This document shows, piece by piece, positions 34,808-45,869 of a stretch of DNA of 64,000 nt. Source of the DNA: Priapulus caudatus (taxonomy: Eukaryota > Priapulida > Priapulimorpha > Priapulimorphida > Priapulidae); NCBI RefSeq assembly GCF_000485595.1, contig NW_014577181.1, forward strand, positions 1-64,000. The letters are read 5' to 3'. Both the position numbers and the translations under genes were made by a program. Position 1 is the first letter of the stretch. Every line of letters begins with the position of its first letter. Below the pieces are notes generated by a model, which worked only from the letters and a program-made list of their open reading frames with translations, was not told the origin of the DNA and ran no database searches.

Positions 34808-37800
34808 TGTATATATATAGCACACGAGACCGAGAGCGAACGAACGCATCTAGTCGCGCGCATCTCATGCGGCCGTACCGCCTCGCGTGTAATAACCCTA
34901 CACGCTTATACATTCAGTTACAATAATAATTGAGCAAGTTCTGCCAGGTTACGATTTGCTAATGGAACCTAAATTGGGTTGCGACCAACGTCATTATTGC
35001 GCAGGGTGAAATAGTCCATCAAGTAACCAACAGAGAGAAAGAGAGAGAGGGTTCGGACATATTTTGGGCTTGGCCAAAGACCAGTATGAGACAAGGTTGA
35101 AACATACAGATGGCCGACAAGTAAACCTGCTTAATTACCACGCAACGCGGCAAGAAACCTATCTCGGTGTTTCAAAGTAGTTTCAGGGGGCGGAAGGAGG
35201 AGATGATGATGATGATGATAAGGAAGTGGTGGTGGTGGTGGAGAAGGAGGAGGAGGAGGAGAAGGAGGAAGATGAGAATGAGGAAGATGTGGAGGCCGAA
35301 GAAGAAGAATGTGATGAAGAAGATGAGGAGACGGAGGAGGATGAGGAGGTGGAGGAGGATGAGGAGATGGAGGAGGAGGTGAAGAAAGAGGATGAAGAGG
35401 AAGCAGAGACGTGGGAGCCAGCACTCACAGCTAGCAGGTGTTGCGATTCCGGTGGGAACGTGAAACGAGGTGCGCGTGTGTGTTGATCGACGCTCCACAC
35501 GGTGATGTATCGCATCATTAGCTCACATTAGCCATCGCATTTCCATCGCATTTCAGGCAAATGTGATTAGATGTACAGCCCGGCTACAGTCGGCATCATA
35601 TATGCGAACTGCGTTAATTCACCGCCGGCAACATGCGCAGCATCAACCGACCGGTGTTCCGAACGCCAGCAATTCTCTGGGGCCTGCAGAGGCGGGCGAC
35701 GCGGGGGCACGCGACAGCGTTGTACAGCCTCCTACTGCTACTACTAGTTACGCACGCTCGGCTTCTAGTTCATCTTCCCTTAAGCGTGCGCTGCGCGCGG
35801 CATACACGCGAGGCGGGCGTGCGTGCGGTACTGCGTGTGTGCGGGCGTGCGGTCGCGAGCGCACGTCTATGCATATGCAAGCATGGTGTTGTCCATGTTT
35901 CTGCGTATATTATCAAGAGTAGATAATAACACAAGAGTGAGACACCCGATTCCCGCATTTTTAACCGATTTTTCTCATCAAAATTTGCAACCAATAAAGA
36001 AGCAAGTGTATACGATCCTCATCTTATTATGACCACTAATCACTCACCTTCGTGGTACTGATATTCGTTTACATATATTTGCTAGCGTATTGCTGTAAAT
36101 CGTAATCTTGCACGAGCTGAATTCGCACAATTTACCGCTAAAATGGCGCTATTGTGTGAGGACGCTATAAGCATAGCAAAGCTAAGCAAAGCTAAGCATA
36201 AGCTATAGCAACGGACTGCTTCCAAATCATTCGTGCCCGGATAGGGTTGAGAGACAATCTAAATTTCGCATTTTGATCTCGTGAGGAACCGCGAGATGCG
36301 CTCAGTTATTGTGATCGCAACACAAGAAATTGACATACTATCTTACATAAGTAATTATACAATAATAAAAATATTCTCTGCAGTAGTTTGCAGTAAGTAT
36401 CACATTACGCACGCGCAGGTAATCAAGTACATTAAACCCTTATCGGGGCACGAATGATTTGGAAGCAATCCGTTGCTAAATATTGGCGCCACTATAGCTT
36501 CAAAATTTGTCTTAACACCTCACACAATAGCGCCATTTTAGCGGTAAATTGTGCGAATTCAGCTCGTGCAAGATTACGATTTACAGCAATACGCTAGCAA
36601 ATATATGTAAACGAATATCAGTACCACGAAGGTGAGTGATTAGTGGTCATAATAAGCTGAGGAACGTATACACTTGCTTCTTTATTGGTGGCAAATTTTG
36701 ATGAGAAAAATCGGTTAAAAATGCGGGAATAGGATGTCTCACTCTTGTGTTATTATCTACTATATTATCCACCGCCTTCAGCCACGCACGTACGCACGCA
36801 TTATACGCAGGCGCACACCCAAACCAGTGCAGGAGCATAAGCAGGCACATACGTACGACGCATACACACGGACGAACGAACGCGTGCCGGTACGCACGTA
36901 AACTCACGCACCCCACGCACGGGCACGCAAACGCGCAAGCACGCAACTGGGAGCCTGGACGAAAATAGGAAAGCCCTCCCTGTACGTAGGAGCACTAGCC
37001 TCCTCCCTCCACGAACAAGGTGTTAGTGTCATGAGGCGAGGCTAGAAAAGTCAAGCTTCGCTAGCCGCGCCCTCTGTTTACGCTGCGGCTCTATGTGTGC
37101 GCGCTTACTTCGATTCGCAGACGAAAAGTACACGAAAGTTATAGTCTAACCAGTTTAGGGCAGCACCGCGAGTGTACTCTTTGTGTGGGCACATAGCCCG
37201 TCACTGTATCAACACAGCTTCTTCTGTTCGGTGCTCCGCGTCAATATATGCTTAGCGCATGTTTTTGCAGTGCCTGTAACGACAATATCTCACCGAGGGA
37301 GATTCAGCAACTCGCTGAAATTGAGTTAGTCTAATTTCATCTATTTTTCATATCTCGAGGTAAACCGATGTCGACAATTACGCATAAATGTTTGCATAAA
37401 CACGGACACTTGGCTGAATCGAAGCAAATTCTTGTGTAAACGTAGCGATTGGCAGCTCGATTTTTTGTTTTCACTATGAAAAAGGGAGATATTAGTATTT
37501 TATTTATACAATACCGTCAATACTGTCTAATGGACTCTTATTCAGGCTGTTCTGCTTGCATCAATGACAAATACGACACACGCATATACGCTCTCCTATG
37601 ACACTATTTGTCATAGGAAGATTCTTCCTATGACAAATATTGTTGTATGTGTTGTGCGCATCATAGGAGTTTATAGGAGCGCTATTATGACGTGCAGCAA
37701 GCAGCAGCAGCACCGTTTCACAACGCAAGCAGTGAATTTCTGCTGTAAAGCAGAACGAAGTTGACTCGCCAATATTTGTCATGGAAAGAATCTTCCTATG

Positions 37801-40800
37801 ATAAATAGTGTCATAGGAGAGCGTATATGGGTATGTCGACTCGTATTTGTCATAGATGCTCGCAGAACATGTTGTATTATTGCAAGCTGCTCACGTCATG
37901 GTATCTATACACATACTCGCACACACACACACACACACACACGAACAGCTACACACACGCACACTCAGCCACACATACGCGCACGCACACAGACAGTTAG
38001 GCAGGCATGCACGCACATACGCCAGAGCACACGTTATGTGCTCTTGACATATATTTATGCGTGTATTTTTTTCATTGTCTTTTGCCTACTTGCGCCAAAT
38101 ACTTGTACTCACTCACTACGCTATACTCGGTGAAACCCGGGGTTTTCGAGCTATTTGCAGAAATTCTGCTATCGACAATTGTGCGCCTATTTATATTATT
38201 GCACTGACGAGGTGTAAGCGAGCGCGTGCGCACGCACGCATGCACGCACGCATGCATGTACGAACGCAAGCATGCACACATCCGCATGAACGTACGTACC
38301 CGCGCGCGCTTATGGATCTGCTCTTACATCCGTAAGTAAAAATAACAATATCACGCTCGTAGTGCACAACATTAGCCGACTTAAGTCAGTGGCGACAGAG
38401 CGAGTAGCGCACGCAGGCTCACCTTCCTTCCCGCTCACGCATTTGACGCGATCACGGATCTCGACGTTGTAGTTCTCGAAAGACATGAAGATGCCGCGCG
38501 GTTCGTACTTGCCCTTGGGAATGTAGACTTTGCTATAGCTGTGCTGCCATTCGAACCTCTCCAGTCCGTCGTACACGGCGATCTTGCCATAGACCTGCAA
38601 CCGCGTAACGGCGTGTAAATTCGGATGAAAGCAGCGTGGGGTGGTTTCTATTTTATGTCTATCAAAGCATGTTACAGGCAAGATAACCTGCGCAGATTCT
38701 ATTGCAAATCTAGAAATGTGATGGTGTGTGCATCTTCATCTCTATCTTTATATTTTTTCCATGCATCTCTCTCTCTCTCTCTCTCTCTGTTGCTCTCGCG
38801 CCTTATCTGGCGCGCGCGCGCTCTCTCTCTCTCTACCTCTACCTCACTCGCTCTTTACGCCTCGTTCTCTGAGCAAAAAAAAACCATCACAAAAGGCATG
38901 CCTAATAGATGGGGGATGGATTTAAAACATTGGCTCGGCGACACAACAAACACTGTTCCAGACAGCATATCTAGAGTATCCAGCCAACGCTACACATGTT
39001 CAAAGACTTGCTGGCAAGCGGAGAGATCCAAGAACCAGTGGCATGTGATGGCCCACACGTTAAAAGCGTCTTTAAAAAAAAAACTTCTTCAGATTGCACT
39101 CGCAATACACTTTACGCAGTACTTCAGAAAGCACTCTAAATTCCTCCTGAGAACGTCGGACCAGCATCCGACGATGCTGCACTGCAAAATGTCGACTTTA
39201 ATTCGAGAAAGAAAAATTGACGTCTTCCTGCGCGATCAAACGTGGACCAACTTCAAGATTTCTAACTTTACTCGAATGTGTTATGGTGGACAGGCAATGA
39301 CGCATCGTCGACACACGCACGCTGTTGCTGTCTCATCTGCCTCCACTCTGTGTGGAGAGCTCTGCCATAAGACTTTGCATTGCTGACAGCTCTAATTCTG
39401 CACTTAAGAAGGAACCGCTTCTGCACAGCTCCCTTATAACGGATGCGCTAGCAGAGGCGTCCCCCGTACTCACCTATTTCTTCCGTATATCTATCGTGCA
39501 TTCTCCATACTCACACGCAAATATGCCTGTCACGGCCTATAAATCGAACACTGTTTCAACACGTGCCTATACCAGCAAATTACAAGCATCCGTAACTCGG
39601 CTGCGATTCTAGAATTCTAGAATCGCAGTCGAAATTTCTGTGAAATCGCTATGTCTGCGGGAACGTGCAACTGCAACTCGTTCGATTCTGGTTTCAGTTG
39701 CAAGAAATCAAACTGTTTTGATTTTGAGCGACTCGTCGCTCCCAATCGCTCCCAAATTGTTATAGAATTGCTTCGAAATCGCATGCGTGCGCACACCCGG
39801 CCGATCGCTTGCGGTTGCAGGTTGCAGCGACGAGCAACCAAAAGTCGTAAGTCTGCGCTAGGCTCAAACGTGCATACACTACATGCCGCCTCTCTCGCAC
39901 CCGACCTGATGACATCTTCGACATCCAACTCTCGTCATTGTCGCTGCCTACCTCGAAGTACTTCTCGAGGAAGCTGAACGGCACGTAGACCTCCTTGCCC
40001 TCGCGGCGGCACGAGACGGTGTACTCGTCGTTGATGAGACACTCGATGTTGCTGTACGACTCGGCGTTCGTCTCGTGATTCAGCCGCAGCTTGGGCACTC
40101 TCGCATCGCGTGGATCCTGCGGGTAGTTGGCATGGTTACCCGACTCCTCCGCGCGGTCCGGGTATAGCCGTGAGTCGCCGAGCTGTGACTCACCTGCGTG
40201 GAAAACACATCAGGCTCACAAAACTGAGAAAGATCTGTAGTATAGTGTCAAGAATTCTATGCTTACATCGTATTGTAATAAAACACCATGGCAAGGAAAA
40301 TTGTTCAATATTCGTTATAAATATTTAAAAAAAAATTTAAACTGACAGCTATAGGCCTATATACGGTGGCGCCACTACAAGCGCATCCACTGACACAGTT
40401 GCGCAACGCAACTTTTCGGCTACAGGCTACCGAGCGAGGATGTTTCTTATATATTAGTTTAAGGAGGCGTATAACAGTAAGCCTCCGCAAATTGTTCACC
40501 GTCGCACTATTTCGTCTCTAGAATAGGCATTTTTTGACATTTTTTTTCGCAGAAATTCGGCATTAGAGTGCAATAATTTGCATCATGCACGCAAGTTAGA
40601 TGCCTCGTGGACATTTTTGTCTTTGAAATGTGTTCAGACAACTTTGCAGAAATTCGCATCATAGAGCTGGCAAAAGTTTCGAGCGGAGCATAGAGCATGA
40701 ATCTGTAGTTATTTAACATAATTAAAGTGTATGTTGTGTAAGCGCAGTAACAGTGTGAGTATTTTTAATTAATTTTTGTTCGATGCTTATTCAGGCCTGC

Positions 40801-41557
40801 CGCCTATGGACACCCTCTACTGTTGTCCAACACCTTAAAAGGAAAAGGATTGAAATATCTTATAAAACACTCTTATATTCAGTTATAATATGGACGAATT
40901 TGCCCTAAAATGAAAATCATTCGATTAAACAGCAATTAGGTATAAATATAATTGCACGTTTGTGATTAGCACTCGGTCGGTAACGTGCAAAATGAATCGG
41001 CAGAAGCGCAACTTTGTAAAGGTGGCAGCACAATCGCGAGGTACAATACCAGTGAGTATTGTAATTGCTGGTAATATACGATAATGGTCAGGAAGGCTGT
41101 TCGAAATAATTACATTAAATCGAACTTTCCACACGTTCTGCGTGCGTGTGTGTTTACGATGGCGAGGATGTAAACACACACGCACGCAGCTGCTACTCAC
41201 TACTCAGTTAGAACTCCCTCACCGCTCTGCCGAAACAAACACCTCACGCTGTGACGTTACACATGCAAAGGTCATGTCCGCACAATTAGGATTACCGTGC
41301 GATGGGTACCGCCTAGCTCTAGAACTATAGCCCTTGAGGTGCACCTACGGCAGAGCGAAGGGCCATAGTTCTAGGGCTATAGGTACCACCCTGCTAATTA
41401 CTACAGTTAGCCCATCTCGGCATCTTTCTCTGGGCATATAGATGCATTAGATCTTACCACATTTGGCCCACCAGGAGAGGCTCATCAGGCAGGCGGCGAT
41501 GATGATCACACACAGCAGCAGCTTGACGTTAAACCGCATCGTCGTCACTCTACACAT
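26847..41557 (-). CDS. GLCE: Heparan sulfate D-glucuronyl C5-epimerase
   Basis: GLCE converts D-glucuronate to L-iduronate in nascent heparan sulfate in the Golgi. Join on the minus strand: 41557..41458, 40193..39952, 38594..38423, 28473..28231, 27907..26847. Phases agree and the product is 605 residues (human 617). It begins with a short cytosolic tail and one hydrophobic segment (about 11-30), a type II Golgi anchor. [10 protein letters not shown] and [11 protein letters not shown] open the luminal part, and GPQGYFY...[13 protein letters not shown] matches the beta-rich domain. The catalytic tyrosines are conserved: Y477 ([11 protein letters not shown]), Y547 (SSYDLRH) and Y566 ([12 protein letters not shown]), matching human Y500, Y560 and Y578. 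The C-terminus RAKHN is identical to human. Against human there is an 8-9 residue Gly/Ser insertion between two cysteines (503, 513). The start could be the first Met or a Met six codons on. Confidence 0.96.
28231..28473 (-). CDS. GLCE: GLCE fourth coding exon
   Basis: The acceptor is GAATGCAG and the donor is GTGAGA. It encodes [20 protein letters not shown] and [12 protein letters not shown], family hallmarks, then a variable linker. It is separated from the previous exon by a 9.9 kb intron. Confidence 0.93.
28931..29133. mobile_element. 203 bp fold-back insertion with telomere-like core and 9 bp target duplication
   Basis: CACCCCGTG abuts both ends (28922-28930, 29134-29142). Arms of ~50 bp start ACTCGCAGCTAGGGCCTGCA; the right arm is the complement with small differences. 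The core holds CCCTAACCCTAACCCTAA at about 29032-29051. It lies inside the long GLCE intron. Confidence 0.88.
29161..29197. mobile_element. 37 bp perfect palindrome, possible hairpin insertion
   Basis: CCAGAGCCGTATATAGAG, one base, then its exact complement. GCTGACAC and GCCGACAC flank it, a possible 8 bp target duplication with one change. Confidence 0.6.
30623..30690 (+). repeat. GA microsatellite
   Basis: (GA)n ends in a short TATATATA run, right where the 0.86 kb duplicated block begins. Confidence 0.95.
30688..31550 (+). repeat. 0.86 kb duplicated block, copy 1
   Basis: From CGAAAAGGCGACACGAGAAA to a GA repeat. It matches 45868-46735 in the same orientation at near identity. The block ends in a composite CT, GT, GTGC and GA simple repeat. 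Confidence 0.92.
31551..34661. other. Intronic sequence, no gene recognised
   Basis: A GC-rich, CpG-rich stretch lies at 33650-34120 with (GCC)n at 33904-33930. Frames there reflect composition. A CACG-type repeat lies at 32160-32225. Confidence 0.5.
33118..33240 (+). repeat. Dispersed repeat, copy 2 (in GLCE intron)
   Basis: Same block order and strand as 23205-23335. Nothing coding was recognised in either. Confidence 0.7.
34662..34820 (+). repeat. AT microsatellite containing a 10 N gap
   Basis: (TA)n on both sides of a gap at 34737-34746, with a short unique piece between. The true length is unknown. Confidence 0.95.
34737..34746. other. Assembly gap, 10 N
   Basis: Ten undetermined bases inside an AT repeat, so the stated size is probably nominal. 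Confidence 1.
35195..35405 (+). repeat. GGA/GAAGA purine repeat
   Basis: A purine-only tract of GAT, GGT, GGA and GAA units. The acidic or basic frames it opens are composition artefacts. Confidence 0.9.
35915..36760. mobile_element. 846 bp inverted-repeat element with 9 bp target duplication
   Basis: TATATTATC abuts both ends (35906-35914, 36761-36769). The arms are over 300 bp, starting near AGTAGATAATAACACAAGAG and extending to CAAATCATTCGTGCCC on the left and its complement on the right. The centre is ~190 bp. No transposase frame, so it is non-autonomous. Confidence 0.88.
36770..37548. other. Intronic sequence, nothing recognised
   Basis: A diffuse CACG-rich part lies at 36785-36940; the rest appears unique. 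Confidence 0.45.
37549..37868. repeat. Nested fold-back element, ~320 bp
   Basis: Outer arms start GTTCTGCTTGCATCAATGAC and return at 37868. Each arm contains its own hairpin: TATTTGTCATAGGAAGA and complement at 37606-37640, with a diverged one at 37770-37806. ATGACGTG words inside and just outside also pair. No target duplication was seen. Confidence 0.75.
37917..38005 (+). repeat. CA / CACG repeat
   Basis: (CA)n with CG interruptions. A similar CACG tract follows at 38220-38300. Confidence 0.85.
38423..38594 (-). CDS. GLCE: GLCE third coding exon
   Basis: The acceptor is GGTTGCAG and the donor is GTGAGC. It encodes [20 protein letters not shown], then SKVY and [17 protein letters not shown], all close to the vertebrate protein. 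Confidence 0.93.
38595..39951. other. GLCE intron, 1.36 kb
   Basis: CT repeats at 38767-38835, a 28 bp palindrome at 39601, and a stretch at 39630-39850 rich in AATCGCT-like words. A 253-codon plus-strand frame at 38625-39386 is partly CT repeat and has no family resemblance. Confidence 0.6.
39601..39628. repeat. 28 bp perfect palindrome
   Basis: CTGCGATTCTAGAA is followed directly by its exact complement, with no loop. No flanking direct repeat was seen. Confidence 0.85.
39952..40193 (-). CDS. GLCE: GLCE second coding exon
   Basis: The acceptor is TCCACGCAG and the donor is GTAGGC. A poorly conserved stem region precedes [20 protein letters not shown] and [11 protein letters not shown], which align with the human luminal start. 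It is GC-rich. Confidence 0.92.
40194..41457. other. First GLCE coding intron, 1.26 kb
   Basis: Contains the hairpin element at 41314 and an inverted pair of GCGTGCGTGTGTTTAC-type words at 41137-41187. No exon was recognised. Confidence 0.6.
41314..41381. mobile_element. 68 bp hairpin insertion, same family as 62613
   Basis: CTCTAGAACTATAGCCCTT pairs with AAGGGCCATAGTTCTAG. The flanks GGTACCGCC and GGTACCACC (41305-41313, 41382-41390) form a 9 bp target duplication with one change. Confidence 0.75.
41458..41557 (-). CDS. GLCE: GLCE first coding exon, signal anchor
   Basis: A GTGTGTTGCAG acceptor lies one base before the first ATG, so an untranslated 5' exon probably lies upstream. The exon encodes [12 protein letters not shown], then a run of Leu, Val, Ile and Ala, and ends at [11 protein letters not shown]. 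The donor is GTAAGA. The second Met (codon 7, 41539) resembles the human start MRCLAARVNYK about as well. Confidence 0.85.
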
Positions 41558-42065
41558 TCTGCAACACACAAAACACACACATATTCAATGTATATAGTAT
41601 TATTTAATGTATTATCATCGTCATCGTCGTCGTCTTCAATCTTTATCGTCAACGTCATGGTCGTCGTCGTCACGTAAACACTACTTTACAACACGCTTCA
41701 TGCCATGACCACATCATCAGCCTCGAAGTCATTGTAGGATACCAGGATTGATTACCAGGATATTGTAATCTCCATCTTTGCTGTTACCACATCGCGCATA
41801 ACTCACGATCTTTTTATACAAAATACCAGACTCAGTGGCACGACATATAGTACAATACTAACACGCCTACTACCCCACCCACACCGACCCACCGCCATCT
41901 AGTATTTTTACATTTCTGGAAGGCGAGAAGCGGTAGTCTACTGCCAAATCAAAATTGTGATGTCTGTTATATATTCACAAGACCGTTACGCTTGTACTAT
42001 ATCTTAATAATTAGTTCGAGGTTGCCTCCATACTTTAAGCTTCTATGATACATCTATGATTCTAT

Positions 42066-42101
42066 CAAGAGCGTATTAAGAATGCTTTCTTAATTCGCTC
42101 T
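42066..42101. mobile_element. 36 bp hairpin insertion with 9 bp target duplication
   Basis: CAAGAGCGTATTAAGAA, a short loop, then TTCTTAATTCGCTCT. TGATTCTAT abuts both sides exactly (42057-42065 and 42102-42110). Confidence 0.8.
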
Positions 42102-42110
42102 TGATTCTAT

Positions 42111-43704
42111 GATTCTCTAATTACCGCTCGTATATCCGTCTGGTTTCGCACGAATGATCATGACGAATTAGCACGGACTCGCGACGGATGTAGTAAAAAT
42201 GCCGCCCTCTTCTACACCGAGCTACAGAAGTTAATTATTCGCGCTGCCTTGCCGAAAGAGGCAGGCGCAAAAAGACTAGAGGTGCAATCATATTCCACTT
42301 TTGCTGCGTCACGACTAGTAGTAGTAGTAGTAGCATGTGGTTTTTCATTCAATCTAAACTCAGAAGTCAAAGTGGTTTGTTTTTGCGGTTTCTCAGCTAG
42401 CCGGTATTATCTCTAAAACAAGCAGTATGAATAGCAGCCTCAGAAACGGGAGCGAAGGCGGGGGGGGGGTGACCCGGGAGATAAATCCATTTCTCTCGCT
42501 TTCATTATTAACCTCAATCGCATTTCACGTGGTTAAAATCACACTCGCGACGCATTTAGCGTGTACCACCTCGCCGTGGCAACGGTTCACAATCACAGTC
42601 TCTCATAACAGGATGTCAAAGATGGTAAGGGAAAGGCTTGGGCATGGGCTGCACTGCGAGTGCAACAAAAACCCCATTCAAATAAATATTTTGGTTCTAA
42701 TGACACGAAAAATGCGCAGGTATGGGTACATGTATGAGTGCGTGGGAACATGGATATGGCAGCTCTCGTGTGTAGCGCACACATATACTGGCAATGGTGT
42801 GCCATTATAATGATGTGTGCGCACGCCTGTGGGGATGGGGATGGGGGGGGGGAGTAACAGCTATGCACAACGCTTACGTAACATTTAATTGCAAATACAT
42901 CAACATGCGCATGTATTCTCAATTCTATCGTTATAAATAAACAATGGCGTTTGAATGATTTACAAATTATGTACCAATTGTTAACTCAACCAACTAATAT
43001 AACGAGCGTATCAACATTACTACACGTAAATGTTTACATCAATCCAGAAACTGTACTCCCGCTCACGTCACTGCGTTGTCCGCAGTTTCTTGGCAACTTT
43101 TTCAATTGCATCGAGTCATCTATGTTATTAGCCATCTTGGCCTTGCTCGATATTCTAGAATCTTCCACCAGATTACTGCGGATATGTAGACACAGACCGA
43201 CACTCAAGTCAGTCAGGCGGGGCACGGGACAGTAGCAGGAAGTGAATTAAGTGGAGGCAAGCATCGATTCGTTTCAGGTAACCACGGCTACACTCTAACG
43301 CTCTCCTGTAGCACGGATCGGCAGGTTGATGAAGAATGCTATCAACATTCACCCTTCAGATGTCGCGACCCGACAGGTTCCAGTTTGGAACGACGCCTTC
43401 AATAATGTCTTCAGGTAAGTTCAATCGCCACGAAGAACGGATGCCGTACATTGCCACATGCAGTTTAATCTTAGCCGGCAGTAGCTGGATGTGTTTGCTA
43501 TAAGAGACGTGGTTATACGTAAGGATAAATAGAAACCCCGTCCTATCGCCTTCCTTCTATCGCATTCCTTCGCCTTCCTTAAGCCTCACACTGAAATATT
43601 GCTTCCGGATTTCAGCGAAGTATAATTAGCTCGTGTTGTCATGCACGAATTATCTCCAGACGTATAAACACGCATGTAACACGTAACGGGCAGGCGAGGC
43701 AACA
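42111..43704. other. Upstream of GLCE, no gene recognised
   Basis: TAG repeats at 42317-42333 and poly-G runs at 42461 and 42845. One weak exon candidate lies at 43360. A CpG-rich zone starts near 43780 and could hold the GLCE promoter and its untranslated exon, but nothing marks them. Confidence 0.4.
43360..43414 (+). CDS. Weak candidate first coding exon
   Basis: A TTCACCCTTCAG acceptor is followed directly by ATG, 18 codons (MSRPDRFQFGTTPSIMSS) and a perfect GTAAGT donor. Some 80 nt upstream a CGTTTCAG|GTAACC junction could end an untranslated exon. No downstream exon was found and no family is recognised. It could be the 5' end of a gene divergent from GLCE, or chance. Confidence 0.2.
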
Positions 43705-43760
43705 GTGCATCCGGTGCATCCTGTGCATCCTGTGCATCCTGTGCATCCGGTGCATCCTGC
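43705..43760 (+). repeat. GTGCATCC(T/G) minisatellite
   Basis: About six copies of a 9 bp unit TGTGCATCC, with two CGG variants. Confidence 0.9.
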
Positions 43761-44767
43761 ATGTGCACGTGCGCTGCCCTTGTTAAATCCTGTGATATTC
43801 CCACGCGCACGCCCCCGGCCCCCGTTTCTCGCCAGCTTCCTTTTTTTGTTCGCGTGCTTCTTTGATTGCGCGCGCCTGGCTTCACGCGTGTCCTCTTCTT
43901 GCCTCCCTCCGGCTGCTGCAAGCACGGCTCCGCCACGCTGTGCATGCAGAGGAAGGGGAGGGGCGGTGGCCGGCAGGCGAGCACACGAGAATGTAAATCC
44001 AACGCGCTACTCCATTCACGCTCGGCGAACGGCAATTTCATCAACATAAGATGCTCAAGATGCACTCGTGATGGGCAATTTCCCCGGCAGGGCTTCGCGC
44101 GTCTGCGGCGGCGACGACGTCGGTGGCAGCGCATCCTGACTGGCTGCGGGCTTCGTTCTCTCGTCATCTCGTGCTGCTGCTAATCACGCTCGCGTGCCGC
44201 ATCCATGATACACTGCTTTGTTCGCGGCGTCGGCACTAATCACCCCCGCCTAGCTTTGATACGGACCGGCGATGCGCACGTGCTACGCCGCTGTCGGAGA
44301 ATACACATCGCTGCAGCTTCGCTACGGGGAAGCCAGCACATACGAAATCTTACGGCTCTCACTCGCGCGCGCACTCACGCGTGAACACACGTTTAGTTGT
44401 ACAGCGGCCGCATTTGCCGTGTTCTTGCAACGGATCTTGCGATTGCAAAATGGACGCGACGAAAGGGAAGACGACGCTGCTTGCATGGACGACCATCAGC
44501 TGACTGTATAGTAACGACGAGCAGGTGCTATATCACGCGTGTTACGGATAATAGCACGGCGCAACAATAGTAACACCGCTACACGCGCGCGTAATACGCG
44601 GCGCCTTACAGATCATCACCTCTGAGACCTATTACACCTCTTATTATTATAGATCCTCACTTCTGAGTCCTGACACAGCACGATGCCATTGACAGGCAGC
44701 CAGCTTCAAACGCCTGCCTTTATAGCGAGCACATGCATGCTGCTATAGCTACACATGCAAGAACCAC
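43761..44767. other. CpG-rich sequence, no gene recognised
   Basis: High GC and CpG density at 43780-44500. Several frames are open on both strands through composition alone. Confidence 0.4.
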
Positions 44768-45015
44768 GCATGGATTCTTCTTCTCCTTCTCTTTCTCCTT
44801 CTTCTTCTCCTCCTCCTCCTTCTTCTCTTCGTTCTTCGTCCTCTTCTGCTTCTTCTTTTTCTCCTCCTCCCCCTCCTTCTCTCCCCTCCTCCTTCTCTTC
44901 CTTCTTATTCATCTTCTTCTTCTTTTTCTCTTCCCCCTCCTCCGATTCCTCCTCCTCCTCCTTCTCCTCCTTCTTTTTCTTCTTATTTCCTTATTTTTCT
45001 TCTTATCTCCTTATT
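44768..45015 (+). repeat. TTC/TCC pyrimidine repeat
   Basis: A long pyrimidine-only tract of CTT, CTC and TCC units. Confidence 0.92.
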
Positions 45016-45723
45016 TTGAATCTCGAAACATGGGCTAAACGGAGTTCGTGAATATTGTACAGGATCTGTGTGCGACATCGGCAGCCCGTGTGCTGCCTGC
45101 GTGCGCGCGCGTGTGTGTATATATACTGTAGTTACTGCTGCCCCCGCTACCCATTAATGAGGAAATGGCACGACCATATGATGCATAGATGCTGTCAGTT
45201 CGCAAAACAGGATTTTTCGCAAAGGTGCTCAATTATTTACCAGCGGCAATGGATTTCCGGAAAAGTTAGACAGCAGGATCTTGAAGCAGGACGCGCGGTC
45301 GGCAACGAGTCAAAAGTCCGGCGCGGTTAATCTTTCGTCTCTTGATTGCCCGCGGACGTCGCTGCTGCAGTGGAATCTTCATTAGGCCAGACTTTCGTGA
45401 GAGTACGACCACACACGAACGCAGTTCAACATGCAAGGCATAATCATCCGCGCTAACCGAAATGCGCTCTGAACATCTTCTAGACTGTCGCCACGTATAT
45501 TTTCCTATTGAATCATCAGGCAGCCGACTGCAGCTACTTATGAAGTACGCGTGCCACATTTCGATGAACCTGGTCTTTCGGCCGAGTCCCTAGGCATTCC
45601 TGATCGATATCTTTTATACTGCATCATGAGCTATTTACCAAGTTCATCAGTTATCAATGTTCACACAACATCCAACCTAGTGCGCAATACACTGCTCGAC
45701 ATTTAAATTTAGACCATGGTATT

Positions 45724-45793
45724 TGTACATGCGCGCACGCACGCACACACGCAGTCACACATACATATATATATATTCATATAAATATATATA

Positions 45794-45867
<74 letters not shown>
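45724..45867 (+). repeat. CACG then AT microsatellite
   Basis: A short CACG/CA repeat is followed by (TA)n with TATTATA interruptions. It directly precedes the duplicated block. Confidence 0.92.

Positions 45868-45869
<2 letters not shown>

Larger units (their letters stand above)
28474..38422. other. GLCE intron of 9.95 kb, repeat-rich
   Basis: It separates coding exons 3 and 4 of GLCE. It contains the fold-backs at 28931, 29161, 35915 and 37549, one copy of the 0.86 kb duplication, GA, AT, GGA and GCC repeats, and a small gap. No other gene was recognised inside. Confidence 0.75.

Noticed and set aside
35226-35486. Poly-Glu acidic protein
   Set aside because: It translates the GGA/GAA purine repeat; other frames and the opposite strand are open too.
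38625-39386. 253-codon plus-strand frame inside a GLCE intron
   Set aside because: Part is CT repeat and the rest matches no family; no acceptor or donor fits and the strand is opposite to GLCE.
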